DNA from: a virus | IMG/VR virus record: IMGVR_UViG_3300015076_000003 | Coordinates: 1-44,998 of that record | Length of the DNA stretch: 44,998 bases | Direction: 5' to 3' (one strand) | Shown here: one piece after another, positions 22,369-31,187 of the stretch | Position numbering within the stretch: the first letter of the stretch is position 1 | Layout of the letters: the number at the start of each line of letters is the position of its first letter | Made by a program: the position numbers and the translations under genes | The notes under the pieces: generated by a model | The model's input: only the letters and a program-made list of their open reading frames with translations | The model's database searches: none | Told to the model about the DNA's origin: nothing

Positions 22369-24281
22369 TTTGCCGCGACCGTCCAATTTGAGCCGTCACA
22401 ATATCCCTTGATGTGGTTCGCGCCGCCGCCCGTGACGGTTGCTCCCCACGTGTTTGTGGTCGAGTCCGTAATAGCCGCCATAGCGCCTTCGGTTCCAGCC
22501 GCGCATGCGTCGAGCGTCGAGAATACCCGCGGAGCCAGGTCGAGCGATTGGTCTTTTTGGATCGACATCGCAAGCGTGGGCGTCACGCTGCTCGAGCGCG
22601 TGTTGAAGAAAGACATCTTCCCCGGCGCACTGCTCGATGTGAATGTGCCAGCCGCCGACGCTTGGATGTAGCCAGCGCCCCGGAACGTCGAGGCGTTGTC
22701 CATTCCCTGAAATTGGATGTAGCCCAGAATGTCGCCGGATTGCGTGGCCGTTGGGGCGATGGAACTGCCACGGCTGAAATTGACGTTCAGGATCGCCGCG
22801 CCGCCGAAACCGGTTCCATCATAGTTGTACATCTGGAATTGAGGAAAGTGCGCTCCGCCGGTTGCCGATGCAGTGTTGCCCATCGCTACCGTGGGATCGC
22901 CGTTCGTCAGCGCGATTTCGAGCAGAGAGTTGGGATTATTTGGCCCAATCCCTACTTTTCCGGTCTGGTCGATGATCATGCGCACCACCGGTGTGATGCT
23001 TCCGTTGGGAGTGGTCGACCACTTCATCGCCGCGCCGTGCGCTACGTTCGTCCAGGTCTGAGTGGTATACCCCATGATCTGCGCGGCGGTGTCGCTGATG
23101 ATCGTTCCGTCGTATCCTCGCCAGTCGAGTACTCCTAAGATGTCCCCGGATTGAACGGTTGTGGGCGAAGCGACCGTTCCCCTGTATCCTTCCATGGCGA
23201 AGATGGCCTGCGGAGTCGCCCCGCCGTTGTTATAGTGATCGAACCGGATCAGTCCCTCGTTTGCGCTCGTTCTTCGAAACCACGCCACGTTATCGCTGTT
23301 CGCGACTATGTTGACCTGTCCGTAGTTATTCCCCCAAGCGGTCGGGCCAACTCCGAAGAACGCCACGCCAGCCCCACCGCCCCCGCCCAGCATTGCCAGG
23401 GTCGGGTTGATTCCCTGGCCGGGAGAGTAGCCGGTCCCGATGTAGAGCGCGTTCTGATCCGCGTCATTCACGCCGAAATACCAGTTCGCTGTGGCTGCTG
23501 CGTTGAATACTTCGAATGCGGCCTGATAGCCTCCCACCGTGACTTGGTTTGTGCTGCTGGCCGATCCACTGACAGCCACGTAGAGCTTTCTTGATGGTCC
23601 CGTTGTCCCGATGCCCAAGCGGTGGTTCGTGGCGTCCCAGAAAAGGTTAGCGTTGTCCTGCGCAAACGCGCTCGCTCCCGCGAAGAGGATGGAGCCTTGC
23701 GTCCAGGCCGTTGAGGCGTTCGTTCCGCCACCCGAATACGGGAGAATACCGCCCGAGGCCGTAAGGCAGGTTGGACACCCCACGGTTCCACTTCCTGAGA
23801 TTGTGCCGCCCGTCAACGGAGCCGAGAAGCTGATGCTGGTGACTGTTCCACCACCCGCCGCCGCGATCCACTTCAAGCCGGTTGCGGCAGTTGAGTCGAG
23901 CGAGAGAATTTTCCCGTCCGAAGAGGCAGGCAGGATATCTAAAGCTCCCCCGCCGATGCCCGCCAGCATGCCACCCTTCGCGATAGCCGAGAAATCCCCT
24001 CCGGTTCCTCCGTGCGCTACTGTAGTCGGAAAAGAACCACCTCCGCCCGCGCATGGCTGGAAACTGGGATCGACCGAGGGGCCGTTCGATGTGAAGCACC
24101 AGCCCGCAGTCAAGGGCGGCGCGACACCAAAGGGATTTGTAGCTTCGCCCAGCAGCACGCCGTGAGCCGTGAAGGTTCCCGCGCCACTTCCGCCGTTGAC
24201 AGGATAGAGAATGAACGGAGCAACCGGAGCCTGGGCGTAGAGAGCCGCTGAGGCGAGCAACAAGGCAAAATATCTATTCAT
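22365..24281 (-). CDS. Tail-fibre-like protein with a signal peptide, 638 aa
   Basis: The N terminus (MNRYFALLLASAALYAQAPV) is a Sec signal, cleavage after LYA giving Gln first. The body carries repeats such as HGGTGGDFSAIAKGG, GNTASATGGAHFPQ, NHRLGIGTTGPSRKLYVA and TPTLAMSIQKD, a style typical of phage fibres with LGIGTxxPxxKL trimer motifs often found just before a chaperone domain. The C terminus resembles that of the 614-residue fibre (CDGSNW near the end), so the tips are related. The TTG at 24293 is a less likely start. Confidence 0.7.
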   Translation of the reverse strand: MNRYFALLLASAALYAQAPVAPFILYPVNGGSGAGTFTAHGVLLGEATNPFGVAPPLTAGWCFTSNGPSVDPSFQPCAGGGGSFPTTVAHGGTGGDFSAIAKGGMLAGIGGGALDILPASSDGKILSLDSTAATGLKWIAAAGGGTVTSISFSAPLTGGTISGSGTVGCPTCLTASGGILPYSGGGTNASTAWTQGSILFAGASAFAQDNANLFWDATNHRLGIGTTGPSRKLYVAVSGSASSTNQVTVGGYQAAFEVFNAAATANWYFGVNDADQNALYIGTGYSPGQGINPTLAMLGGGGGAGVAFFGVGPTAWGNNYGQVNIVANSDNVAWFRRTSANEGLIRFDHYNNGGATPQAIFAMEGYRGTVASPTTVQSGDILGVLDWRGYDGTIISDTAAQIMGYTTQTWTNVAHGAAMKWSTTPNGSITPVVRMIIDQTGKVGIGPNNPNSLLEIALTNGDPTVAMGNTASATGGAHFPQFQMYNYDGTGFGGAAILNVNFSRGSSIAPTATQSGDILGYIQFQGMDNASTFRGAGYIQASAAGTFTSSSAPGKMSFFNTRSSSVTPTLAMSIQKDQSLDLAPRVFSTLDACAAGTEGAMAAITDSTTNTWGATVTGGGANHIKGYCDGSNWTVAAK

Positions 24282-24289
24282 GAGGCAGT

Positions 24290-24634
24290 TCAAAATGTGA
24301 CCTTTCCGGTCGCTCCCGTTTCGCCGTGCTCGCCTTGCGGACCCGGCTCGCCTTGCGGACCTGGAGGGCCAGGCTTTCCGACCGACAACTCAGATCCAAG
24401 CTTGAGACCTTCCCGAAGTGCGGCGTCTTTGGTGGCGTTGACCAGCGCGTCCTTGAGGCCATCTGTGTTTTTGGCAAGTTCGGCGCTGCTCTGTTTCAAG
24501 TCCACCAGATGCTCTTCGTTGCGCTGGCCTCGGCTATCGGCTCGGCGCGCCAGCGTGGTGTTGAGGATTCCGAGCGCCGTCGTCATTGCTCCGCTTACGG
24601 CCACGATGAGAGCGAGCATCACAGGATCGGACAT
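24290..24634 (-). CDS. Membrane-anchored protein with collagen-like tail, 114 aa
   Basis: MSDPVMLALIVAVSGAMTTA forms one transmembrane segment near the N terminus. A charged helix follows (AELAKNTDGLKDALVNATKD), then Gly-X-Y repeats (GPPGPQGEPGPQGEHG). The topology suggests an inner-membrane or virion-anchored trimer stalk. It lies between two exported fibre genes. Holin activity is possible from the single segment but has no direct support. Confidence 0.6.
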   Translation of the reverse strand: MSDPVMLALIVAVSGAMTTALGILNTTLARRADSRGQRNEEHLVDLKQSSAELAKNTDGLKDALVNATKDAALREGLKLGSELSVGKPGPPGPQGEPGPQGEHGETGATGKVTF

Positions 24635-24635
24635 G

Positions 24636-26480
24636 CTAATTAGCCTTCCAGTTGGTTCCGTCGCAATATACTGCGGTATGAACCGCTCCGCCACCAACGA
24701 CCGTTGCAAGAAATGCCGGAGCCAAAGCATCATTGACTTGTGAGTATGTCCCTTCGGCTGCTCCGTTGCAGGTTGGCAGAGTCGCTACAGTCAGAACCCT
24801 CTTGAATTGAACAGTCCCATCCGCATTGAAGCCGACACGTGCCGCGTTCCCTCCAGTAGCGAACACGATACCTCCCGAGGCATTATCCACCATGAAAGCT
24901 AAGCCAGCGGCAGCAGCCGTGTACACATAACTTACATTTGCCACCAAAGATCCATAGGTACTCGTGGTAGATGAATAAGTGGCGAACTCCGCCGAGGAGA
25001 CATCCGATTTGGTTGTGAATGAAGCCTTCGAGGTAGTACCCGCCGTTGTGTTACTTACGCGTATAAGCGTAGCGCCGTTCTGGTTTCTGCAAGCCTCAAA
25101 AGTTGTTCCGGGCGTACAACCAAGTCCTATCTGGCTATTGGTCGTATCGATATCCATTACCACCGTGGAACCGTCTGCTTTGGTGACCTGGATCGCGGTC
25201 GTTGAATCCGATGGAGGCTTCCAAATTGGAGAAGTGAAGTTGGTTGTGAAGGTAGGGGTTGTAATCGTGGGACTCGCCGTCGTGGGGAAAACGGTTCCAG
25301 TGCCGCTTACGGTCGCCGAGCCTGGACACACACCAGCCCCGCCGCCGATCACAGGAGTGTTGGCGGTTAGCGCGCCGGAGGAAGCCAGCGTTCCCGATGC
25401 CGTATAGCACAGCACGCCGCCACTGGTACCCGACCCCAGATTAGTGCCGCCGCGCGCGACCGGGAGTGTCCCGGTTGTAATCGCCGCCGTATCCAGAGCA
25501 CCGCCGCCCGCCGCGTTCTGGTGATTGTGGGTTGCGTTCGTGAAAGATGCGATAGTCGGAGTCACGATGGTCGGGCTGGTCTGCAAGATCACGAGTCCCG
25601 TTCCCGATTCGTCGGTTATTGCCGCCGCGAAGTTGGCACTGGAAGCCGTCGCCAAAAATGTCGCCACGCCAGCTCCAAGACCAGAAATCCCGGTGCTTAC
25701 TGGCAACCCGGTCGCATTCGTGAGCACTCCGCTTGCCGGAGTTCCCAGCGCCGGAGTTACAAATACGGGGGATGTTGCAAAAACCAGCGCACCGGACCCC
25801 GTTTCGTCGGTAACGCAGGTTATCAAGTTGGCACTCGACGGAGTTGCCAGCCAAGCGGCGCAACCTGCCCCCAGTCCAGAGATGCCCGTGCTGATCGGCA
25901 GTCCAGTTGCGTTCGTCAACACGCCACTGGCGGGAGTTCCCAGGGCGGGAGCAATTAGCGTCGGCCCGTTGTTCAGAACCACCAGACCTGTGCCGGATTC
26001 GTCGCTGATAACGCCCGCAAACTGCGCGGATGTAGTCGAGGCGAACTGCGAGAGCGGACTTGCCGTCAATCCCAGACCCGAAGGCAAATCTCCCAGCACG
26101 AGCAAGCACGGCGCGAAGGTGGTTCCGGCGTTGCACGTGCCGATGACCTGGTGCGAAGCCTGAGCCGCCGTGGGAGTAACAGAGATAGCTGGCGTAGTGG
26201 TAGCCGTAGCGACCGAGGCCGTTAGCCAAGATGGGATTGCGGGAAAAGAAACCGATGTGACCGTGCCCGATCCGGTTCCGAGCGCAACCCAGTTCCCGCC
26301 CGCGCTCGGGCAGAAATATTCAGTGCCGCCGCTGTCGGTATAGAGCGCGCCCGCGCTGGGACACGGATTCGAGGGAGCGCCCGCGCCGGAGGTTCCAGGG
26401 ATGCCGCCGGGAATGATCGGACCCTGCGGAGCCTGGGCGAGCAGCACGGAAGCGAACGTAAGAATACACCACAGTTTCAT
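24636..26480 (-). CDS. Tail-fibre-like protein with a signal peptide and internal repeats, 614 aa
   Basis: A Sec signal (MKLWCILTFASVLLAQAPQG) precedes an IPGGIPGTSGAGAPSNP linker and a fibre-like beta chain. The phrase LGTPASGVLTNATGLP, then STGISGLGAG, occurs twice, and DESGTGLVVL-like phrases recur, in the style of known modular phage fibres. The C terminus (CDGTNWKAN) matches that of the 638-residue fibre. It is co-directional and coupled to the gp4-like gene upstream (TGATG). Confidence 0.7.
   Translation of the reverse strand: MKLWCILTFASVLLAQAPQGPIIPGGIPGTSGAGAPSNPCPSAGALYTDSGGTEYFCPSAGGNWVALGTGSGTVTSVSFPAIPSWLTASVATATTTPAISVTPTAAQASHQVIGTCNAGTTFAPCLLVLGDLPSGLGLTASPLSQFASTTSAQFAGVISDESGTGLVVLNNGPTLIAPALGTPASGVLTNATGLPISTGISGLGAGCAAWLATPSSANLITCVTDETGSGALVFATSPVFVTPALGTPASGVLTNATGLPVSTGISGLGAGVATFLATASSANFAAAITDESGTGLVILQTSPTIVTPTIASFTNATHNHQNAAGGGALDTAAITTGTLPVARGGTNLGSGTSGGVLCYTASGTLASSGALTANTPVIGGGAGVCPGSATVSGTGTVFPTTASPTITTPTFTTNFTSPIWKPPSDSTTAIQVTKADGSTVVMDIDTTNSQIGLGCTPGTTFEACRNQNGATLIRVSNTTAGTTSKASFTTKSDVSSAEFATYSSTTSTYGSLVANVSYVYTAAAAGLAFMVDNASGGIVFATGGNAARVGFNADGTVQFKRVLTVATLPTCNGAAEGTYSQVNDALAPAFLATVVGGGAVHTAVYCDGTNWKAN
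25690..25967. repeat. Imperfect direct repeats inside the fibre gene
   Basis: Two stretches of about 60 bases (near 25706-25765 and 25904-25963), about 198 bases apart, encode the same LGTPASGVLTNATGLP phrase with synonymous and minor changes. Such repeats can mediate shortening or lengthening of the fibre by recombination. Confidence 0.55.
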
Positions 26481-27265
26481 CAGTACGGTTCCCCCGTCGC
26501 AGTCACAAACCTGTCAAAATAGCCACCCGGCAACCCGCCATGCGGCCCATCGGTCGGCAGTTTCGGTATCGGGCGATTTACCGCACGGACCTTGTCTGCC
26601 GCCGCCTTCGCTTTCCCGCAGATAAAGGCGAATGGCAGCTTGTGGACCATCACGTCCTTGGTGCATAGCGGCCACAGCCGCTCAGCCAAGCCCCACACCA
26701 CCACATCGGCATAGCCGGGAGGCGCGGACCACAGGACCGCGAGCGTCGGCGGAATAGCCGGACCTGGAGGCGCGAGCACGCCCCAGGTGAACAGCTCGAT
26801 CGAATTGGCGTTCAGCGGCGGGAACACGTTGAAGACGCCATTGGGAAACTGAGGATCGTACCAGAACGCCGTGGTGACTCCCGTAGCCGGAAGATTGCGC
26901 ACCGAGAGCGCCGCGAATTGCTCCTGGCTCATCGGGTTCAGGTGGATATAGGTGGTGGCGGTGCCGGTTCCGTACTTCAGGTTGGCCCGGATGATCGAAT
27001 CGGGCCGGGGACCGGTCCAGTCGGCGCCAACCGGCCCGACGGTGTAGCCCAGTCCGCCGTTCTGGGATCCTGGGCCTGTCACCGGATACACGAAGTCGGG
27101 ATTCGAGTAGTTCATGGTCCGTTCGGCGTTGAAGCCGTCGAACATGAGCCACCATTCGTTGAGGCCGTCCATGAGCAGCTCGGGGCCGGGGGTGTAGCCG
27201 GGCCGCATCTGCCCGCATTTGCGCAAGGACTGATACAGGTAGTCGAACGCCGTCAGGAGCGCCAT
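26480..27265 (-). CDS. Tail accessory protein, second gp4-like copy, 261 aa
   Basis: The start (MALLTAFDYLYQSLRKCGQM) and PGPELLMDGLNEWWLMFDGF helix recall the three-helix core of P22-type gp4 head-tail adaptors. A central beta insertion holds HLNPMSQEQFAALSVRNLPA. The C terminus has ALKA-type helix residues (CGKAKAAADKVRAVNR). It lies directly after the 244-residue gp4-like gene and shares the same helix-beta-helix outline. It is probably a paralog; the call is weaker than for its neighbour. Confidence 0.45.
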   Translation of the reverse strand: MALLTAFDYLYQSLRKCGQMRPGYTPGPELLMDGLNEWWLMFDGFNAERTMNYSNPDFVYPVTGPGSQNGGLGYTVGPVGADWTGPRPDSIIRANLKYGTGTATTYIHLNPMSQEQFAALSVRNLPATGVTTAFWYDPQFPNGVFNVFPPLNANSIELFTWGVLAPPGPAIPPTLAVLWSAPPGYADVVVWGLAERLWPLCTKDVMVHKLPFAFICGKAKAAADKVRAVNRPIPKLPTDGPHGGLPGGYFDRFVTATGEPY

Positions 27266-27267
27266 TG

Positions 27268-28002
27268 CTACGCCTTCCCTTGTGCACCAGCCGCCACGGC
27301 TTCAGCCGCCGGCTGCGCACTGGCGCCGGGAGGTAGTTTGCGGTTGAAGGCGTTCATGGCCCGAATACGCGCTTCCGCGGCCTTAGCCTTCGCGGTCACA
27401 AGTAACGCTACTTGTTCGGCGACGGCCACGCCGAACCTGGATAGCAGCCGGAAGGCCAAACACTCCTGAATGGCGTCCTGGTAGCCTTGCGGGAGATTGT
27501 AATTGGTGCCAAGGGTCCACCCGCTGAATGTCGCGCCGGTTTCGAGTTCCAGGCTCGCTCCCGAGATGGTGTGAATAGGCCAGAGCCGGAGCGTGGCTGA
27601 TCCGGTGGCGGGGTTGACATTGAAATCCGGGTATAACTCGTCTGGCGAGACGGCGGATGCCGCCAGATCGTTGTGGGCAAAGTACCGCATGGCGTCCACA
27701 ATGTCAATTTCGTTCCGTCCGCCAGATGTGATGAAAAACGCCTTATAGATTTTGCTTGGCAGCGGCACATTGAACGGCGGCGAGGCGAGAGGCCCGATCC
27801 CGTACGTGCCGACGTTCTGGACCAGCGCATACTGAGCGGTTGAGACCCCGAAGATTAGCCCTTCGTCGATTCCCCAGCCGCCCCACATGCTGTTGAGGTC
27901 CGCCAGGGAATCGTTAGAGTCCGATGTGCTGGGAACACCGCCCTGTTCGAGAATCCCCAGATCGGTCAGGGCGGCATTGACGATGATTTGGCCAGTGGGC
28001 AT
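27268..28002 (-). CDS. P22 gp4-like tail accessory / head-completion protein, 244 aa
   Basis: MPTGQIIVNAALTDLGILEQ starts a domain where ADLNSMWGGWGIDEGLIFG is typical of gp4 and related adaptor proteins. The end has a helix (LVTAKAKAAEARIRAMNAFN) that binds the portal in P22. Gp4 attaches under the portal and begins tail assembly. No Shine-Dalgarno is visible before ATG 28002. Followed by a gp10-like gene further on, this fits the P22 order with fibre genes inserted between. Confidence 0.6.
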   Translation of the reverse strand: MPTGQIIVNAALTDLGILEQGGVPSTSDSNDSLADLNSMWGGWGIDEGLIFGVSTAQYALVQNVGTYGIGPLASPPFNVPLPSKIYKAFFITSGGRNEIDIVDAMRYFAHNDLAASAVSPDELYPDFNVNPATGSATLRLWPIHTISGASLELETGATFSGWTLGTNYNLPQGYQDAIQECLAFRLLSRFGVAVAEQVALLVTAKAKAAEARIRAMNAFNRKLPPGASAQPAAEAVAAGAQGKA

Positions 28003-28078
28003 AAATAGTCATGGGCCGCTTTCCACGGCCCTCGGCGCGTAAGCCCGCCGTGCTACTTCCTCTACGAACGAAACAGCC

Positions 28079-28519
28079 TTACGCCATCTCGTTGGCGCGC
28101 GGGCGTGCCGGGCTTTCCCTGGCCGCCTCGTCGCGGATGTCCGTTTCGGTCTGGCGTACCTGATCCGCTCGCGGCTGATCCTCTGGATAGGCCCGATCGG
28201 CGGCAACCTGATCGCCCGTAATCCGCTCGCCCGGTTTGGTATTCGGCAACGCTGCTCGCGAATGCTCTACTAGTTCCGAGGCGTCGGCTTCGATCTGATC
28301 GAGCAGCAGCCCTCTGGGCGGTTCCTGGCCCGGCTTCATGTTGAGCTTGCGAATCTTGCCCAGCAGATCGCTGAGGCGAGCGTGCAGCCCGTGGGGCGTG
28401 GTGATGCTGAGCGGATGCCCTGGCGCCCCCAAGTCTCCGGTTTGGCGTAACCCGCCGCCCGCGCTGCCTTCAACGCTCTGGCCTTGCGAGTCCTGCGAAA
28501 GGTCTGTTCTGTTGTCCAT
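28079..28519 (-). CDS. Hypothetical hydrophilic protein, 146 aa
   Basis: AAAAGGAG precedes ATG 28519. The N terminus (MDNRTDLSQDSQGQSVEGSA) and C terminus are disordered and charged; the middle (HARLSDLLGKIRKLNMKPGQ, then LLLDQIEADASELVEHSRAA) is helical. It may be a structural or assembly protein. No family is recognised. Confidence 0.6.
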   Translation of the reverse strand: MDNRTDLSQDSQGQSVEGSAGGGLRQTGDLGAPGHPLSITTPHGLHARLSDLLGKIRKLNMKPGQEPPRGLLLDQIEADASELVEHSRAALPNTKPGERITGDQVAADRAYPEDQPRADQVRQTETDIRDEAARESPARPRANEMA

Positions 28520-28531
28520 CGTCTTCTCCTT

Positions 28532-29008
28532 TTACGACTTGGTTTCCATCGCCTTCAGACGTTCGTCCATTCGCGCCAGAGCATCGCCCTGGGCCGTGAC
28601 CTGCCCCTCGAGCTCCTGATTGCGCTTGATCAGTGCGGCCTTCTCGGTTGCCGGGTCGTGGACCGCAACCTGAGGCTTGATGTAAGGCTCGGCTCGGTAC
28701 CCGGTCTTCAGTGTCGTGGCGAGCGCCGATTCGTTGTCTTTGACGATCTGCGCACGCAGACGCGCGTCCTCAACGCCCTTGAGCGAGCGCCCCACAGTCA
28801 ATTCGCCCTTGGCGGCATGGTGGACCATTACGGGCCACTGATTGTCCTGGTGATCGGGATCGTAGACCGGACGCGGCGCGTTCGTCTTTTTGCCCTCCAT
28901 CAAGTTGACCAGCGCAGCCGTATTGCCATGGTGCGCATTGCGGAAAGTTTCGACGCTCTGTTCGTGTCCGTCGATCCCGAAATTCTGTTCAAAAGCCTGG
29001 ACTGCCAT
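28532..29008 (-). CDS. Hypothetical protein with C-terminal coiled coil, 158 aa
   Basis: TAAAGGAGAG precedes ATG 29008. The N-terminal part includes HHGNTAALVNLMEGKKTN and YDPDHQDNQWPVMVHHA; the C terminus is a coiled coil (AALIKRNQELEGQVTAQGDA). It sits between coat-region genes and probably belongs to head assembly; no specific role is shown. Confidence 0.65.
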   Translation of the reverse strand: MAVQAFEQNFGIDGHEQSVETFRNAHHGNTAALVNLMEGKKTNAPRPVYDPDHQDNQWPVMVHHAAKGELTVGRSLKGVEDARLRAQIVKDNESALATTLKTGYRAEPYIKPQVAVHDPATEKAALIKRNQELEGQVTAQGDALARMDERLKAMETKS

Positions 29009-29020
29009 AATGTCTCTCCT

Positions 29021-29827
29021 TTACGAGAACGTGATCCCGACCGAGCTGATAACGATCCACTTGCCGTTGTAGGCCATGAGGACCAGACCCGCCCCGGCTT
29101 GCGCCGCGAAGGTTGCGAGGTTGACTGAAGCGGTTCCGGTCTGGAACAATCCGGTGGCTGTAAGGGTGTGGGCGTTGGCTGTAGTGCTCATGATCCGGAT
29201 CAACGTGCCGTCCTGGGTTCCCGCCGTGGGAGCCGCCAGCGTATCGGCCAATACGCCCGCTTTCGTGATGACGTAGTTTCCCGATGCCACCGTAATGGCG
29301 CCGTTGACCGAAAGAGTCTGGAACGGAGCCCCTTGGACCGGATCTCCCCATTCGTTGTAGGGTACCCAAACGCCATTGCAGTCCCGCTTTACGCCAAGAT
29401 CGACCCAGATTCGCGGCAAATAGATTTGGGCCGCCCGCGTGCAGGGTCCGACGTCGGCGAGCTGCATTCCGTGAATAAATCCGGTAATGCCGGGAAGCGC
29501 CGAGAGTCCAGGCGTAAGAGCAAGCCACGCAACTGCCCCGTTTGCGTGCGCGGTTGGAGATCCACGGCCCGAGCGGTTGCTCCGGCTCACCGGCACATTA
29601 GCGTTTGTTGCGGCGAGCACCTGATTATTAGCGAGTTGCACCAGCATGAGCTCGTTATCGACGTATAGGCCGGTCTGGTTGACGACATTCGTTGTCGACG
29701 TCAGACACGCATAGGCCTGTGTTGAGGTCATGGGCGCGCAAAGCGTCGTGTTCGGCGTAGCCGTTTGAGCGAAGGCGACGGACGCGGCCAGGGCCAGAAG
29801 GATCGAGAATTTCATCAAGTTTTTCAT
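29021..29827 (-). CDS. Exported protein next to the coat gene (decoration or fibre-like), 268 aa
   Basis: MKNLMKFSILLALAASVAFA is a clean Sec signal, leaving Gln-Thr-Ala first. The mature protein has an N-terminal CAPMTSTQAYACL pair of cysteines and a C-terminal beta domain (SVNGAITVASGNYVITKAG, then LTATGLFQTGTASVNLATF) that resembles capsid fibre or decoration folds. CTAGGAGACGAAC precedes ATG 29827. Its place directly after the coat gene would suit a decoration protein, yet the signal peptide would send it out of the cytoplasm. Confidence 0.65.
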   Translation of the reverse strand: MKNLMKFSILLALAASVAFAQTATPNTTLCAPMTSTQAYACLTSTTNVVNQTGLYVDNELMLVQLANNQVLAATNANVPVSRSNRSGRGSPTAHANGAVAWLALTPGLSALPGITGFIHGMQLADVGPCTRAAQIYLPRIWVDLGVKRDCNGVWVPYNEWGDPVQGAPFQTLSVNGAITVASGNYVITKAGVLADTLAAPTAGTQDGTLIRIMSTTANAHTLTATGLFQTGTASVNLATFAAQAGAGLVLMAYNGKWIVISSVGITFS

Positions 29828-29836
29828 GTTCGTCTC

Positions 29837-31069
29837 CTAGCCGAAGATGATGACCGATTTGCGGTCGGCTTGCGTTTGGGCGATGCCCCAGACGAAATCC
29901 ATGCGGTTCGTTACTTCGCCGAGCCGGTTATCCCACTGCTGAATGCAGCGAATGGAGATTCCGGTATCGGGGTCTGTCATGACCGTACATTGAGCGCCCA
30001 GGCCGCTCACGTCCTGCAGCGGGATCGACACCCACGTGTAGGCGTCTTCCTGGAACGCGAACGCCGTCTGACAGAGGGTTCCTGAAGCTCCCACGATGGT
30101 GACGGCACCGCCGTTTGTGGGCGAAGCCGAGCAGTTCTGGTAAGGACCGCCGGGGATGATCGCGGGAAAGATTTGCAGCGTGGCCGCGCCGGCCGCGTCG
30201 GTTACGGGCGCAATGACGGCGAACTGCTTCAGGACGTTCGGCACCACGAGCCGCGATTGCAGGTTGATCTCGTAGCAACCGGCGAAAGTGACGTGATCGA
30301 CACCCGGCCCCTGGCTGAGGGACAAGCTAGCCGCGTTCCAGGTATTCGTGATGATGCTGTAACCCACCTGATTGGCCCCGTTCACTACTCCGGCGCCGGC
30401 GTAGGTCCCGACCGTCATGCTGGGAATTTGCTCGTCCAGATAGACATCGAATTCGGCGAAACGGCCCTGTTTGCCCGTCAGCCATTCCTTTCCGATGATC
30501 GACTGCGGATTGAAGAGCGTCTGCCCCTGCTTCACCATCGGCTGGTTGAAGTAGGAATTCAGCACCGCCGAGCGATCCGTGCCGAGCGCGAGAAGCTGAT
30601 TGAGCTTCGTCTGCGCGCTCGACAGCGCATCGAGCGCCGTCGTGGCGGTCAGCGCGGTTCCGGGCGTCCCGATCCAGTTCGGCGTGGTGGCCTGCATGTA
30701 CTGAAGCATGTAGCGGTCAACCTTATTGGCGAGGTTGATGGCCTGCGGCCGCACGTAGTTCTTTTTGATGTCGTCGTTGAGGAACATCGCCTCTTCGGTA
30801 TCGTTGTACACGAAGGACTGCTGGTTCCAGTAGTTGATCGACAGCGGCAGCGTGACGCGCACCATCCCCTCGGGCTGGAACGCCTGGCCGTCCGCGCCTA
30901 CAACGCGGATCGCTTCCTTGATGTCGAGCGAGGAACCGATCTTCGCGCCCTGCTGGAAATACTTTTCGTAGTTGCGCTTGAGCAACCGCGGCATAACGCA
31001 GTTGTTCGTGAACTCGCGCAGGAATTCGGCGGTGACTTCGCGCCGTACTGCCTCGTAGTTGCCTGCCAT
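29837..31069 (-). CDS. Major capsid protein, P22 coat-like
   Basis: The 410-residue protein begins MAGNYEAVRREVTAEFLREF and has the N-arm and spine patterns of P22-type coats: IGSSLDIKE, VRVTLPLSINYWNQQSFVYN, DIKKNYVRPQAINLANKVDR, FNPQSIIGKEWLTGKQGRFA and DVYLDEQIPSMTVGTYAGAG. It ends MDFVWGIAQTQADRKSVIIF. It should form the HK97-fold shell with the upstream scaffold. The GGAGG site before ATG 31069 is buried in the hairpin 31073-31114. Confidence 0.75.
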   Translation of the reverse strand: MAGNYEAVRREVTAEFLREFTNNCVMPRLLKRNYEKYFQQGAKIGSSLDIKEAIRVVGADGQAFQPEGMVRVTLPLSINYWNQQSFVYNDTEEAMFLNDDIKKNYVRPQAINLANKVDRYMLQYMQATTPNWIGTPGTALTATTALDALSSAQTKLNQLLALGTDRSAVLNSYFNQPMVKQGQTLFNPQSIIGKEWLTGKQGRFAEFDVYLDEQIPSMTVGTYAGAGVVNGANQVGYSIITNTWNAASLSLSQGPGVDHVTFAGCYEINLQSRLVVPNVLKQFAVIAPVTDAAGAATLQIFPAIIPGGPYQNCSASPTNGGAVTIVGASGTLCQTAFAFQEDAYTWVSIPLQDVSGLGAQCTVMTDPDTGISIRCIQQWDNRLGEVTNRMDFVWGIAQTQADRKSVIIFG

Positions 31070-31072
31070 GGC

Positions 31073-31114
31073 GGGCGAACCTCCAGTGGTGAATTTTCAC
31101 TGCGGTTTTCGCCC
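31073..31114 (-). promoter_or_regulatory. Hairpin that sequesters the coat-gene Shine-Dalgarno
   Basis: The RNA can pair GGGCGAA with TTCGCCC, CC with GG, and CAGTG with CACTG around a 9-base loop. The Shine-Dalgarno TGGAGG (31085-31080) lies in the 3' arm, ten bases before ATG 31069. It could delay or throttle coat translation. Confidence 0.5.
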
Positions 31115-31187
31115 AAGCCGTGAGGCTATATGCGAGGTCAGTGCGGTCTTTGAGGTTTCCCTCGGGCTTGCGCGGCCCTTACTGCTT

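Noticed and set aside
28009-28078. Small frame downstream of the 146-residue gene
   Set aside because: It has a plausible helix but no start codon or ribosome site outside the upstream gene.
30173-31123. 316-codon plus-strand frame
   Set aside because: Antisense to the coat gene, with an Arg/His/Val-rich composition typical of shadows.
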